The notes: generated by a model not told the origin, from the letters alone. A stretch of 64,000 nt of DNA from Thermohalobaculum sp965263335 (GCA_965263335.1 CBDHHE010000001.1:2480001-2544000); one strand, 5' to 3'; shown: positions 43,557 through 52,758, counted from the first letter of the stretch. Program-made: numbers and translations.

Positions 43557-44849
43557 TCAGTGGTGGAACGCCGCCATCACGCCGTCACTGTCGAAGGCGA
43601 ACTGGAACGGCTCGCCCAGATGTTCCATGTCCGGATGGGCTCGAACCTCATCTTCGTAGGCTTCGCTGACCCAGATTTCACCCAGGTCCAGCGTGTTCTC
43701 GATGCGGATGATTCGCGCCGATTCGGGCGTGATCATCGGACAACTGCGCATCGCGATGAAGAGGGCTTCACGGTCATTGTTCGCGACCAGCGGCAGCGAG
43801 GCGCCAGCCGGGACCCCTGCTGTCACGAGGTTCACATAGGTCTTGGTCCAGTCCATCTTGCGCACGAGGGCCTGGGTCGTGATGTCCGCAACCCCGATCC
43901 CGGTGGCATTGCCCTCGGTTTCCTCCGTGAGGCCGCGCACCAGAATGCGATGGATATCGATGTCACTGAAGTCCTTGCTCATCGAGCTGTTACGTCCGGT
44001 CACGTTCGGATCCATACCGGCGCCCGAGATGTTCTTGCCGATCTGATCCACAATCAGAATGTCGATGTTGTCGAGCAACAGCCGCGGTATCAGCGCCTTG
44101 GCTTGCTCCAGCAAGGCCGCATCCCGCTCGACGAAGTCGGCGGGAGGCACCAGCTCGGCATGGGCAAGCTTTTCATAGCCGTTCTCAACGATGGCGACAC
44201 CGAACAGAACATTGGTGTTCTCAAGGTACGCCGGTACCGCGATGGGGAGGAGTTCTCCAAACCGGTCCATGCCACGGCGGTGCATCTCCACCGCACCGGT
44301 GTGCTTGCCGAGCCCGATGCAGAGCATCTTGCAGATGCCGCTCTCGTTCCTGCCGCGGAAGCTCGTGTGCGGTTTGACCCGGTTCACGGGCACGATGTAG
44401 TCGGCTTCGTACGCGTTCCGGTCGCAGAACAGGCCCATGTCGTCGGCAACCCGGGCGACCTCGACAACGTCGAGCGAAGACTTGAGGGGAATGCCCAGAT
44501 CGTCGGCGCCGAGACCGTAGCCTTCGACGATGCGCTGCTGGCCTTCGGCAGAGCCGCCCCCATGGCTGCCCATCGCGGGCACGATGAAGGGCTCTGCGCC
44601 ACGCGCCTTCAGCTCACGCACGACCGCCACAACCACGGGCTTTTGCGAGCGGATGCCGCGGCTGCCGATCCCGATGGCGACCGACTTTCCCTTCAGATCG
44701 ACATGATCGAACTTCCCGAACTCGGCGGCGATCGTGACGTTCACATCCGCCAGCTCGACCGCATTGAAGCGCTGGCGGGCGCGCAGCATTTTCGGCAGCG
44801 GCGTCTCCAGCCCCTCGGGCAAGGGTATCGGAATGATCGAGGGGATCAT
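43557..44849 (-). CDS. LarA-like (lactate racemase domain) protein, divergent form
   Basis: 430 aa with recognisable LarA-type N-terminal features, but with altered spacing. A His in VPAMGSHGGGSAEGQQ (His96) corresponds to LarA's first catalytic His. VNRVKPHTSFRGRNESGICK carries His161 and Lys174, and His183 follows in IGLGKHTGA. The LarA pattern is His-x9-Lys-x15-His; here it is His-x12-Lys-x8-His, so this is a separate branch. ATG 44849 has GGAAGGAC before it and overlaps the larB stop. It may be a nickel-pincer enzyme acting on another 2-hydroxy acid. Confidence 0.8.
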   Translation of the reverse strand: MIPSIIPIPLPEGLETPLPKMLRARQRFNAVELADVNVTIAAEFGKFDHVDLKGKSVAIGIGSRGIRSQKPVVVAVVRELKARGAEPFIVPAMGSHGGGSAEGQQRIVEGYGLGADDLGIPLKSSLDVVEVARVADDMGLFCDRNAYEADYIVPVNRVKPHTSFRGRNESGICKMLCIGLGKHTGAVEMHRRGMDRFGELLPIAVPAYLENTNVLFGVAIVENGYEKLAHAELVPPADFVERDAALLEQAKALIPRLLLDNIDILIVDQIGKNISGAGMDPNVTGRNSSMSKDFSDIDIHRILVRGLTEETEGNATGIGVADITTQALVRKMDWTKTYVNLVTAGVPAGASLPLVANNDREALFIAMRSCPMITPESARIIRIENTLDLGEIWVSEAYEDEVRAHPDMEHLGEPFQFAFDSDGVMAAFHH

Positions 44850-45517
44850 GTGTTGTCCTTCCCTTTGTCGGTGCTCTTGGCGGCACCAAGGATTTTTATG
44901 GCGGCACAAGCGGCCCCGAAACCGTTGTCGATGTTGACCGTCACAACGCCCGGGGCGCAAGAGGCAAGTGCCGTGCTCAACGCGGCCTTCCCGCCTTCCG
45001 CCACACCCAGGCCGACGGATGTCGGCACAGCGATGACCGGCGCCGGGACCAGTCCGGCCAGAACCGAAAAAAGTGCCCCTTCAAACCCGGCGGCCGCGAT
45101 GATGACGCGGCGATCCTGCAGGGCGGCGGCGCAATCGGTGAGACGCCAAAGCCCGGCGACCCCCACATCTATGTGGCACGGGGCCTCTATGCCTGAAAAG
45201 CGCAGTGTCCGGAGAGCTTCGTAGGCGACCGGCGTGTCGGATGTCCCGGCTGCCACGATGGCCACGCCCCTGTCCCTGGGCTCGGGCAAACCGCGGTTCA
45301 GGATGGCGGTGCGCGAGGCAGGATCGTAATCCAACGCGGGACCGGACAATGCATCAAGCTGCTGCGGTAACAATCGGGTCAAGAGCAGCGAGCGCTCGAG
45401 AGCGTCCGCGTCCGCCAGGATGCGGGATATCTGTTCGACCGACTTGCCCTCGCAGAACACCGCCTCCGGCACTCCGGTTCGCGCACCCCGTGCCCAATCC
45501 AGGCGAACTTCAGTCAC
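44846..45517 (-). CDS. larB: nickel pincer cofactor biosynthesis protein LarB
   Basis: 223 aa. LarB carboxylates and hydrolyses nicotinic acid adenine dinucleotide to start the nickel-pincer nucleotide. The C-terminal AIR carboxylase-like domain is clear: VAIVAAGTSDTPVAYEALRT, HIDVGVAGLWRL, IIAAAGFEGALFSVLAGLV and IAVPTSVGLGVAEGG. The start is GTG 45517, overlapping the larE stop (GTGA). Its stop overlaps the LarA-like gene (ATGA). Confidence 0.94.
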   Translation of the reverse strand: MTEVRLDWARGARTGVPEAVFCEGKSVEQISRILADADALERSLLLTRLLPQQLDALSGPALDYDPASRTAILNRGLPEPRDRGVAIVAAGTSDTPVAYEALRTLRFSGIEAPCHIDVGVAGLWRLTDCAAALQDRRVIIAAAGFEGALFSVLAGLVPAPVIAVPTSVGLGVAEGGKAALSTALASCAPGVVTVNIDNGFGAACAAIKILGAAKSTDKGKDNT

Positions 45518-46326
45518 GAAGACGCCTCATCGTGCAGGAATGCGCTGCCGCGGCGATACGGGCCGACGCCGGCGAAGCGATGACCCGCGGCGTCAGCCTG
45601 TCGTGCGATATCGGCCAGCAAGCGCCCGTCTTCGTGCTGCTCGAGCTGTTCGATGCGATTTGTTGGCAATTCGAGGCGCAACCCTCCACGTGTGAGCCGC
45701 GCGCGAATGTCCCCCGGTCCAATCGCTTGGGCGACCCGCTGCTCGAGTTCGTCGATAAGCGCGAGCGCATCCGCCTGAATGACCAGACCGGTCTCTACAC
45801 GGCTCGCGAGACAGGGCTGTGCAGGAAGCTCGGCCAGATCATCGAGTTTCATCTCGGTGGCAAGCGCCCGGATCCCCGCCTTGTCGATTCCACATTCGAC
45901 GAATGGATGCCGGACACCTTGTTCGCGTGCCGCTCCAAGACCGGGACGAAAGTCGCCCAGATCGTCTGTATTGGTGCCCGAACAGATCACCGAATCCGTC
46001 TGCGACTGGATGCGCGCGTAGAGATTCGATTTGCAGAAATAGCAGCGGTTGACCGGATTGCGCAGATAGTCTGGATCATCAAACTCGCCCGCACCCACAA
46101 TCTGCAGCAGCCAGCCGTACTGCTTGGCATGGCCTCGGACCCGTTCCGTTGCATGGGCAGGTACGGCCGGAGAGACCGCGTGGAAGAGTTCGACCGGCGC
46201 TCCCACACGATTTGATGCATGCGCAAGCGTCATGCTGTCGACGCCGCCACTGACGGCAATGGCAACCGGACCAGCGGATGCGAACCAAGCTTCGAGTTGG
46301 CTGAGCGGCTTGGAAACCTCAGTCAT
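45514..46326 (-). CDS. larE: ATP-dependent sacrificial sulfur transferase LarE
   Basis: A 270-aa PP-loop enzyme that adds sulfur to the pyridinium cofactor precursor. The PP-loop is AVSGGVDSMTLAHA. NRCYFCKSNLYARI holds Cys95 and Cys98, and LPAQPCLASRVETG holds Cys172, the position of the sacrificial cysteine. A Cys-x2-Cys plus this Cys is the three-cysteine layout of LarE enzymes that bind a 4Fe-4S cluster instead of sacrificing a residue. ATG 46326 overlaps the larC end by 8 nt; an upstream GTG at 46341 is possible. Confidence 0.93.
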   Translation of the reverse strand: MTEVSKPLSQLEAWFASAGPVAIAVSGGVDSMTLAHASNRVGAPVELFHAVSPAVPAHATERVRGHAKQYGWLLQIVGAGEFDDPDYLRNPVNRCYFCKSNLYARIQSQTDSVICSGTNTDDLGDFRPGLGAAREQGVRHPFVECGIDKAGIRALATEMKLDDLAELPAQPCLASRVETGLVIQADALALIDELEQRVAQAIGPGDIRARLTRGGLRLELPTNRIEQLEQHEDGRLLADIARQADAAGHRFAGVGPYRRGSAFLHDEASS

Positions 46327-47503
46327 CACCGTTCCCAGCACTTTCTAGCGCGGCAACTTCCGCCGCGTGTGCCTTGGCTCGACGCTCCCGCAACGAGTTG
46401 ACTGGCAGCAAACTGTCACTTTCAGCCTTTGCCGTGGTCGCACCGCCGGGTCGAGCGGCAACTTTCACCGGAACGTCGCGCCCTGTCACGTGCGAGCGAT
46501 CCAGTATTCTGCGGTTCATCGCTGAAAACCGGACCCCCAGGGTCGATGTTTCGGTCAGACAAGCCTGCACCAGGTTCTCCGCGGCGTGAGGTGCACACAA
46601 CACCCGGATCAGGAAGATCGCTCGCGACTTCTTACCGATCTGGGGGGTCTGCGTTACGTCCATAACACCATCGCATGAACGCAAACGCTCAACGGCAACA
46701 CCCAATTCTTCCGGTGTCATGTCGTCGATGTCGAACGCAATCTCAACGATCGGCTCGCTCCGTGCCCCAATCTCAGAGAAGACAACAAGTTGTACGACGT
46801 TTGCGAGCCCTGGAAACGTCCGCGTGCCGGCCCCGAACCCTGAGCCCAGCAATTTCCCCTGGACACGAGCCGCACCGGGGTCGGCCAAGTATCTGAGAAT
46901 TGCGGCACCGGTCGGCGTCACCCGCTCGCCAGTCACACCGTCATGAGTGAAGTCATATCCCTCTAGAATAGTGAGCACAGCCGGTGCCGGCACAGTGATC
47001 CGGCCATGCTGCGTCGCGACCGTGCCACCGCCAAGCGGCAGCGGGTCGGCATACCAGCGTTGAACCGGCGCCCGGGCGATGAAACTCGCCGCAGCAACGA
47101 TGTCAGCAATCGAGTCCCAGTCTGCCAGCTCGTGAAAGTGAACTTCAGCGAGCGGTTTGCCGTGCACGTGGGCTTCAGCATCGCCAAGAATTCGAAGAAT
47201 CGAGAGAGCGGTCTGGCGCACGCAATCCTCAACCGGCGCGCGTTCAATCAGTGCGGCGATGTTGCTGTAGGTGCCTGTCGCAGGCCCGCCTGTTCCGCCG
47301 ACAACGAACCTTTTGGCAGCAAACCCATTCGCAGAGGCTGTCTCGAACGACACCTCGACGCTGCCTTGCGGGACAACCGCGCGCACATCCTCGAGACAGG
47401 GCTGCATCAGGTCCGGCCAAAGCGCGGCGCACGCACCGGCAAACATGTCGCCGGCAATGCCGCCGAGTGGTTTTATCAGTGCAATGGTTTCGCTGCTGGA
47501 CAT
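46319..47503 (-). CDS. larC: nickel insertion protein LarC
   Basis: A 394-aa CTP-dependent nickel insertase for the pincer cofactor. Motifs: the N-terminal GGIAGDMFAGACAALWPD, the His-rich VHFHELADWDSIADIVAAA, PLPLGGGTVATQHGRITVPA and ERVTPTGAAILRYL. A C-terminal LarC2 part begins around IAFDIDDMTPEELGVAVERL. In Lactobacillus the gene is split by a programmed frameshift; here it is one continuous frame. First gene of the larC-larE-larB-(LarA-like) transcript. Confidence 0.93.
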   Translation of the reverse strand: MSSSETIALIKPLGGIAGDMFAGACAALWPDLMQPCLEDVRAVVPQGSVEVSFETASANGFAAKRFVVGGTGGPATGTYSNIAALIERAPVEDCVRQTALSILRILGDAEAHVHGKPLAEVHFHELADWDSIADIVAAASFIARAPVQRWYADPLPLGGGTVATQHGRITVPAPAVLTILEGYDFTHDGVTGERVTPTGAAILRYLADPGAARVQGKLLGSGFGAGTRTFPGLANVVQLVVFSEIGARSEPIVEIAFDIDDMTPEELGVAVERLRSCDGVMDVTQTPQIGKKSRAIFLIRVLCAPHAAENLVQACLTETSTLGVRFSAMNRRILDRSHVTGRDVPVKVAARPGGATTAKAESDSLLPVNSLRERRAKAHAAEVAALESAGNGDD

Positions 47504-47664
47504 TGCGCCAGAGTATCACGTGCACCACGGTGGAACGGCAAGGCTCTTTTCGAATCCACTATGTACCGGCACCGCAACAACAGTCCGACGAGGGCCAAGG
47601 GACTGGGTGCTCAATCCGATACCGCGTTCAATCTGGGCTTGCGCGGACGTCGTTGGAGGAAAAC

Positions 47665-48834
47665 ATGAAGATCCACAGCATCGAAGATTTGCACTGTGAC
47701 GCAGGCTGGCGGGTCTGGTCTTTCCTGAAAATCACGACGAATGACGGCATTGTCGGCTGGTCCGAGTACAACGAAAGCTACGGCTCAAAGGGATTGACCG
47801 GCGTGATCCGCAAGCTGGCGGAGCCATTGATCGGTCGTGACCCACGGCCGGTCGAACGGCTCACCGCCGAACTCTACGCCCAAACACGCCAGGCTCCGGG
47901 AGGGATGATCAGTCAGGCAATCGCCGCCATCGAGAATGCTTTGGTGGATGTCAAAGCGCGCTCACTCGGCGTTCCTGTATCCACCTTGCTTGGTGGACCG
48001 GTCCGCGAACGCCTTCGATTGTACTGGTCGCATTGCGGCTCTTATCGCCTCCAGCACGCCGATTTGATGGGAACTCCCAACCTGCAATCGCTCGAGGATG
48101 TGCGCACACTTGGCGCTTTCGTACGTGAACAGGGCTTCGACGCATTGAAAATGAACATCTATTTTTTCGACGCCGATCCACCCTTCATGTATCAGCCAGG
48201 CTTTGCTGCCTGCGGGGGGTGGCCTGAACTGAACGTCGACAGGGACCTCCTGGGACGCATCGACCGGCAACTCACCGCGTTTCGCGACGGCGCAGGACCA
48301 GAAATGGATCTGCTGCTTGACCTCAACTTCAATTGCAAGACCGAAGGCTATCGTCGCATCGCCGATCTGACCGACCGGCACGATTTGATGTGGCTGGAAA
48401 TTGATCTGTACGATCCGGAAGGCCTGGCATTCATCAGACGCGGGGCTCGCACGCCCATTGCGTCATGTGAATCCCTGTTCGGAAGACGCCAGTTCCTGCC
48501 TTTCCTTCAGTCCCGTGCAATGGATATCGCCATCGTAGATGTGCCGTGGAACGGCATACTCGAGAGCGTCAAAATCGCGGCCATGGCCGAGGCTTTCGAA
48601 ATGAACTGCGCGCCTCACAACTTCTACGGCAACCTTTCGACAGCAATGAGCGCCCATTTCTGCGCAGCCATTCCGAACTTCAGGATCATGGAAATCGACA
48701 TCGATGATGTGCCCTGGAAGGACGACGTGGTGAGCCCGCCGAAGATTGAACAGGGCCATCTGGTCCTGTCTGATTCGCCTGGATGGGGCGTCGAAGTGAA
48801 TGAGGATGCAATTCGAGCACATCCACCTGAATAG
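47665..48834 (+). CDS. enolase-superfamily (mandelate racemase-like) sugar-acid enzyme
   Basis: 389 aa, with the capping domain and TIM-barrel of the MR/MLE group. Metal ligands: Asp in LLLDLNFNCKTEG, Glu in LMWLEIDLYDPEG and Glu in IASCESLFGRRQFLP. The acid/base His is in NCAPHNFYGNLS and the opposing base is in the ALKMNIYFFD segment. Likely a dehydratase or epimerase of a sugar acid; the substrate cannot be told. GGAGGA stands 4 nt before ATG. It is divergent from larC and convergent with larA. Confidence 0.88.
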   Translation: MKIHSIEDLHCDAGWRVWSFLKITTNDGIVGWSEYNESYGSKGLTGVIRKLAEPLIGRDPRPVERLTAELYAQTRQAPGGMISQAIAAIENALVDVKARSLGVPVSTLLGGPVRERLRLYWSHCGSYRLQHADLMGTPNLQSLEDVRTLGAFVREQGFDALKMNIYFFDADPPFMYQPGFAACGGWPELNVDRDLLGRIDRQLTAFRDGAGPEMDLLLDLNFNCKTEGYRRIADLTDRHDLMWLEIDLYDPEGLAFIRRGARTPIASCESLFGRRQFLPFLQSRAMDIAIVDVPWNGILESVKIAAMAEAFEMNCAPHNFYGNLSTAMSAHFCAAIPNFRIMEIDIDDVPWKDDVVSPPKIEQGHLVLSDSPGWGVEVNEDAIRAHPPE

Positions 48835-48883
48835 TTTTACAGCGCCCGAAATGTGCCGTCGGGACTGAAATCGCCAGTTGAAG

Positions 48884-50185
48884 TTACTCTGCCGCCAGGC
48901 GTGCTTCCGCAAATGGCACGATGTATGGACCTTCTGGAATGACAGCGATTTCCGCATCTCCATGGCGTTCAATCGCGGCCGAAATCGCAGAGGTGAGATC
49001 ATCGACACGCACCACGCCGGTCACTTCATGATCAGAGGTCGGCAACGCAGGCGCGTAGAGTTCGATCCTGCCAACCCGCATCGGCTTGAGCTGCATCTCC
49101 GTTTGCCACTCGTCCACGTCGGCAAGCTGCTTTGCCGTCAACGTCTCCAGGAACGCATCTGGACCAAGCCGAACCAGGCGTTTCTGCGCTGCCCGGAAAT
49201 CGCTTGAGCCAAGACCCTCGGAACACTCTGACGCAATGATCAGCGTGCCGCCCTCGGCCAGCACGCCGAGCGGTGTGACCATGCCCTTCACGGTCTGGTA
49301 GTAGGTCTTGTCCAGCGGGTAGCCCGCCGAGGACGTCACAACCGTTTTGAACCGCCGCCCGGTGGTAACTTCGCAACTGCCGCGCGCGAACTCGACAGCG
49401 GCGAGATGGCTCGCAACGACTTCGCCGAACGAGACAAACGCCAGGTTGCGACGATCATCCAGCACGGTGTTGAGAGACAAGATCGGCCCCTCGAGCATCC
49501 CCACGATCTCGAGCTGGGTCTCGTGCAACGGATTGCCAACAAGATTGCAGGACGACGCAAGCGGGTGTTCCATGAAGCGCGCGCTGTGAAAGGTGCGTAT
49601 CGTCTCATGGTGCGCAACGCCCGGCGCGATCACCTTGCGGCCACCAGAGTAACCCGCCATGAAGTGCGGCTCCACCAGCCCGGTCGCGATCTTGATATCC
49701 GCCTGAACGAATTCCCGATTTAGCGAAACCGGGCACTGATGCGACGATGTGGTGCCAAGATGAACATGTGCTTGCTCGTCTCGCGCATCGTGGTTCAGGA
49801 CCCGCACGGTATCCTGAACCCAGGGATCCCCGACGAGCTCCGCCAGTTCATCGCCCAAGTTTGGCCGATGCAGCCCTGTCGCCACCAGAACCGTGATGCC
49901 TGAGGTGGGCACGCCCGCCGCGACCAACCGCTCGATCAGCGGGCGCAGGAAAAGTGCATTGGGCACTGGCCTGGTGATGTCGCAAATCAGGATGCAAGCC
50001 GTAGATGCGCCACGCGCCAAGTTCGCGAGATCTGCGCAGCCGATCGGCGCGTCAAGCGCTTCTGAAACAGCCGCGACGGGATCGGCGGGCAGCTTCATCG
50101 CGGGTTTTTCGATCACCGTTGCGCGGGCTTCAGGCGGCAAGGGCACACGGAGCCCGGCTCGGCCAAAACTGAGTACAATCTCCAT
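48884..50185 (-). CDS. larA: LarA-type nickel-dependent 2-hydroxyacid racemase/epimerase
   Basis: A 433-aa protein. With ATG 50185, the cofactor and catalytic residues fall at almost the same numbers as in the founding Lactobacillus LarA: Asp69 and Arg72 in CDITRPVPN, His106 in ATGLHRPN (108 in LarA), His174 in LVEPHFMAGYSGGRK, Lys184 (covalent pincer lysine) and His200 in TFHSARFM (nickel ligand). The LarA superfamily includes racemases and epimerases of lactate, malate and gluconate, so the symbol is used for the family. With larBCE nearby it should be holo-competent in this cell. Confidence 0.88.
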   Translation of the reverse strand: MEIVLSFGRAGLRVPLPPEARATVIEKPAMKLPADPVAAVSEALDAPIGCADLANLARGASTACILICDITRPVPNALFLRPLIERLVAAGVPTSGITVLVATGLHRPNLGDELAELVGDPWVQDTVRVLNHDARDEQAHVHLGTTSSHQCPVSLNREFVQADIKIATGLVEPHFMAGYSGGRKVIAPGVAHHETIRTFHSARFMEHPLASSCNLVGNPLHETQLEIVGMLEGPILSLNTVLDDRRNLAFVSFGEVVASHLAAVEFARGSCEVTTGRRFKTVVTSSAGYPLDKTYYQTVKGMVTPLGVLAEGGTLIIASECSEGLGSSDFRAAQKRLVRLGPDAFLETLTAKQLADVDEWQTEMQLKPMRVGRIELYAPALPTSDHEVTGVVRVDDLTSAISAAIERHGDAEIAVIPEGPYIVPFAEARLAAE

Positions 50186-50331
50186 GGGTTTCCCGATCCG
50201 CTGTGTGGACAGCACGATCCTAGCGTACCGACCTGGCACACGGAAGGGATGACATGCCCTTGGGCACATGACACCTAATCAGACTTGTGCAAGGTTTGCA
50301 GTACACGAAGAAGCACCATCGCGAGGGTGTC

Positions 50332-51120
50332 ATGCACGATTTGATCAATGTCGAACGTTATCCGTTGGACCGTCTCGATACACCCGACGGTGCTGACCTG
50401 ATTGCGCGTTGCCAGCGCGAATTGGCTGACACGGGCATGTTCAATCTCGATGAACTTGTGCGCCCTGATGCGCTGATCGGGATGCTGGCAGAGGTGCTAC
50501 CCGCCTTCGAGAACGCGTTCCACCACAGACGCACGCACAACATCTACTTCTCTGAGGACATTTCCGGCGTTGCCCCGGACCACCCGGCGCTGAACCGGTT
50601 GGAAACAATTAACCACACGGTGTGCGCTGATCAGGTTGCCGACAGCCTGTTGCTGCAGCTCTACAGATGGCCCCCGCTTGCGGCCTTCCTGGCCGCCGTG
50701 ATGGAAAAGCGCGCGCTGCACGTCATGAACGATCCGTTGGCGTGCGTGAACGTCATGCGCTACGGCGCTGGTGAAGCGCTCAACTGGCACTTCGACCGCT
50801 CAGAATTCACGACGACGCTGCTCCTGCAATCTCCAGATGCAGGCGGCGTGTTCGAGTATCGAACCGGGCTGCGGAGCGAGAGTGATCCGAACTATGACGG
50901 TGTCGCGCGGATGCTGCGCGGAAATGATCCGAGAGTTCAGCAGCTCGCGGTCGAACCTGGAACACTGAATGTTTTCCGTGGCAAGAACACAGCCCACCGG
51001 GTGACCCCGGTCGAGGGCCCGACGGACAGGATCATCGCGGTCTTTTCATACTACGAGGCACAGGACGTGCGTTTCTCGGCCGCTGAACAGATCGGGTTCT
51101 ACGGTCGGGCTGCCGAGTAG
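50332..51120 (+). CDS. 2-oxoglutarate/Fe(II) oxygenase (HalD/BesD/ArpA-like)
   Basis: 262 aa. Iron motif EALNWHFDRSEFTTTLLLQ (His-Phe-Asp) and distal His in NVFRGKNTAHRVTPVEG, with an Arg after it (TDRIIAVFSY). The fold resembles the family that includes free-amino-acid halogenases, which have Gly in place of the Asp; here Asp is kept, so hydroxylation is expected. The substrate is perhaps a small polar acid, given the lar/UxaA context. Divergent from larA across 146 nt. Confidence 0.82.
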   Translation: MHDLINVERYPLDRLDTPDGADLIARCQRELADTGMFNLDELVRPDALIGMLAEVLPAFENAFHHRRTHNIYFSEDISGVAPDHPALNRLETINHTVCADQVADSLLLQLYRWPPLAAFLAAVMEKRALHVMNDPLACVNVMRYGAGEALNWHFDRSEFTTTLLLQSPDAGGVFEYRTGLRSESDPNYDGVARMLRGNDPRVQQLAVEPGTLNVFRGKNTAHRVTPVEGPTDRIIAVFSYYEAQDVRFSAAEQIGFYGRAAE

Positions 51121-51128
51121 ACGTCTCG

Positions 51129-51449
51129 TCAACCCGCAGGCATCCGGTCGCGGAGCGGGAAAATCTTGTCGAGCCGCGTCATCTCGAGCGCCTTGCGCAC
51201 TTGTTTCTTCGGACAGGCGATCTCGATCACACCCCGTCCGCGCATGTGCTTGATGCAGCCGATCAGCGCGCCAAGACCTGTCGAATCCATGAAGTCGATC
51301 CGCCGAAAGTCCAGCACGACCCTCACGGCGCCATCATCGATCAGCATCTTCATGTCCGATTTGAACCGGTCGGCGATCGAGGCATCAAGCCGCGAGGCAC
51401 AAAGCTCGACAACATGAGATGATCCCGCAAGGCGTTCTCTGATGACCAT
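51129..51449 (-). CDS. STAS-domain anti-sigma factor antagonist
   Basis: A 106-aa single STAS domain. The phosphorylatable Ser is in RIDFMDSTGLGALIGCI, the SpoIIAA/RsbV signature, and VIEIACPKKQVRKALEMTRL is the C-terminal helix. Such proteins control sigma-factor partner switching or transporters. No cognate kinase (RsbW type) is adjacent. ATG 51449 is preferred; an in-frame ATG 27 nt upstream is also possible. Confidence 0.85.
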   Translation of the reverse strand: MVIRERLAGSSHVVELCASRLDASIADRFKSDMKMLIDDGAVRVVLDFRRIDFMDSTGLGALIGCIKHMRGRGVIEIACPKKQVRKALEMTRLDKIFPLRDRMPAG

Positions 51450-51576
51450 CGCCAGCCCCCATGCGTGCGTCGTCATGATCCGCCGCCCGAGACCTCCCGG
51501 ACGCCCGAACAGGAGTACGTCCGGGCGCCTAAGATTTGGTCAAAAGGGATCGTTAACGCGTCGGCAGGCGCGCCGC

Positions 51577-52758
51577 TCAGGCCGAGCGATAGAGCTTGGT
51601 CATCGAGAACTCGACATGGCCGAGCGCCTCGGCTGCCGTCGACCGCCCGTTGGCAGTGCTCACGATCATGTCGATCAGCGCATCACCCGCCTGATCGATT
51701 GTCATCTCGCGGGTCAGCACGCCGGTCACGTCCACATCGATGTGCTCGGACATGGTCCGCAGCGTCCGCGGGTTGCCGGAAATCTTGATGACCGGCACGA
51801 TCGGGTTTCCGACCACATTGCCCTGACCGGTGGGGAAAGTGTGAATGACGTAGCCGCCTGCGGCCATCAGGGTCACGCATTCCGCCGCCGCCGAGGAGGT
51901 GTCCATGAAGTAGAGCCCCGCGCCCTTGGACGGCGTTTCCGCCGGCCCGATTGCATCGATATAGCTCGAAGTGCGGCCGATTTTCTCGAGGTTCCCCATC
52001 GCCTTTTCCTCGATGGTCGTCAGCCCTCCGAGAATGTTGCCCTTGGTGGGCTGGCTGTCCGAGAGGTCCGAGGTCTTGTGGGGTTCGATCACCTCGTCCT
52101 GATAGGCCTGGAAAATCTTCATGAACTTCTCGCCGGCCTCAGGTGTCGCGGCACGCTTGGCGCAGATGTGCTCGGCACCGGTGATCTCGGAGGTCTCCCC
52201 GAAACAACCGTAGAGCCCCTGTGGAACAAGCTTGTCGTACATGTTCCCGACGGTCGGACACGAAGAGAGCCCTGTGGTGGTGTCGCTCTCGCCACACTTG
52301 GTCGAGACCCAGAGCTCGTTCAGCGGGCAAGGCTCCTTTTGCAACTCGGTCGCCCAGTGCACGAATTCCTTCGCCTTCCAGGACGCGGCAGCGATGGTGG
52401 CAATGTCACCGTTCTGCTCAATCGAGAACTCCGCCACCGGCTTTCCAGTCTCGCGGATCCCGTCGGCGATCACCTTGGTCCACTCCGGCTCGATCCCGAT
52501 GACGACGCACGCGGCGACGTTGGGATTGGCGCCGGTGCCGATCATGGTGCGAAAATGCAGGTCGAGATCCTCGCCAAACTGCAGTCGACCATAGGCGTGC
52601 GGCAACGCCATCGTGCCCTTGATGTTGTTGGCGACAGCCTCGCAAGCGGCGTTTGAGATGTCATCCACGGGCAGGATGATCACGTGGTTGCGCACGCCTA
52701 CACGTCCATTCTCGCGACGCCAGGCGTTCACCATCACGTTGGTTGCATCATAAGGCAT
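51577..52758 (-). CDS. UxaA/SuyB-type dehydratase or lyase, large subunit
   Basis: A 393-aa protein of the altronate/galactarate dehydratase large-domain family (Pfam GD_AH_C). The N-terminal GRVGVRNHVIILPVDDISN and TMALPHAYGRLQFGEDLDLH, TMIGTGANPNVAACVVIGIEP and ELWVSTKCGESDTTTGLSSCP (Cys-rich, probable Fe or Fe-S ligands) are typical. Members remove water from sugar acids or sulfite from (2R)-sulfolactate. GAGAGG precedes ATG 52758. The small SAF subunit is encoded two genes upstream, with a cupin between. Confidence 0.87.
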   Translation of the reverse strand: MPYDATNVMVNAWRRENGRVGVRNHVIILPVDDISNAACEAVANNIKGTMALPHAYGRLQFGEDLDLHFRTMIGTGANPNVAACVVIGIEPEWTKVIADGIRETGKPVAEFSIEQNGDIATIAAASWKAKEFVHWATELQKEPCPLNELWVSTKCGESDTTTGLSSCPTVGNMYDKLVPQGLYGCFGETSEITGAEHICAKRAATPEAGEKFMKIFQAYQDEVIEPHKTSDLSDSQPTKGNILGGLTTIEEKAMGNLEKIGRTSSYIDAIGPAETPSKGAGLYFMDTSSAAAECVTLMAAGGYVIHTFPTGQGNVVGNPIVPVIKISGNPRTLRTMSEHIDVDVTGVLTREMTIDQAGDALIDMIVSTANGRSTAAEALGHVEFSMTKLYRSA

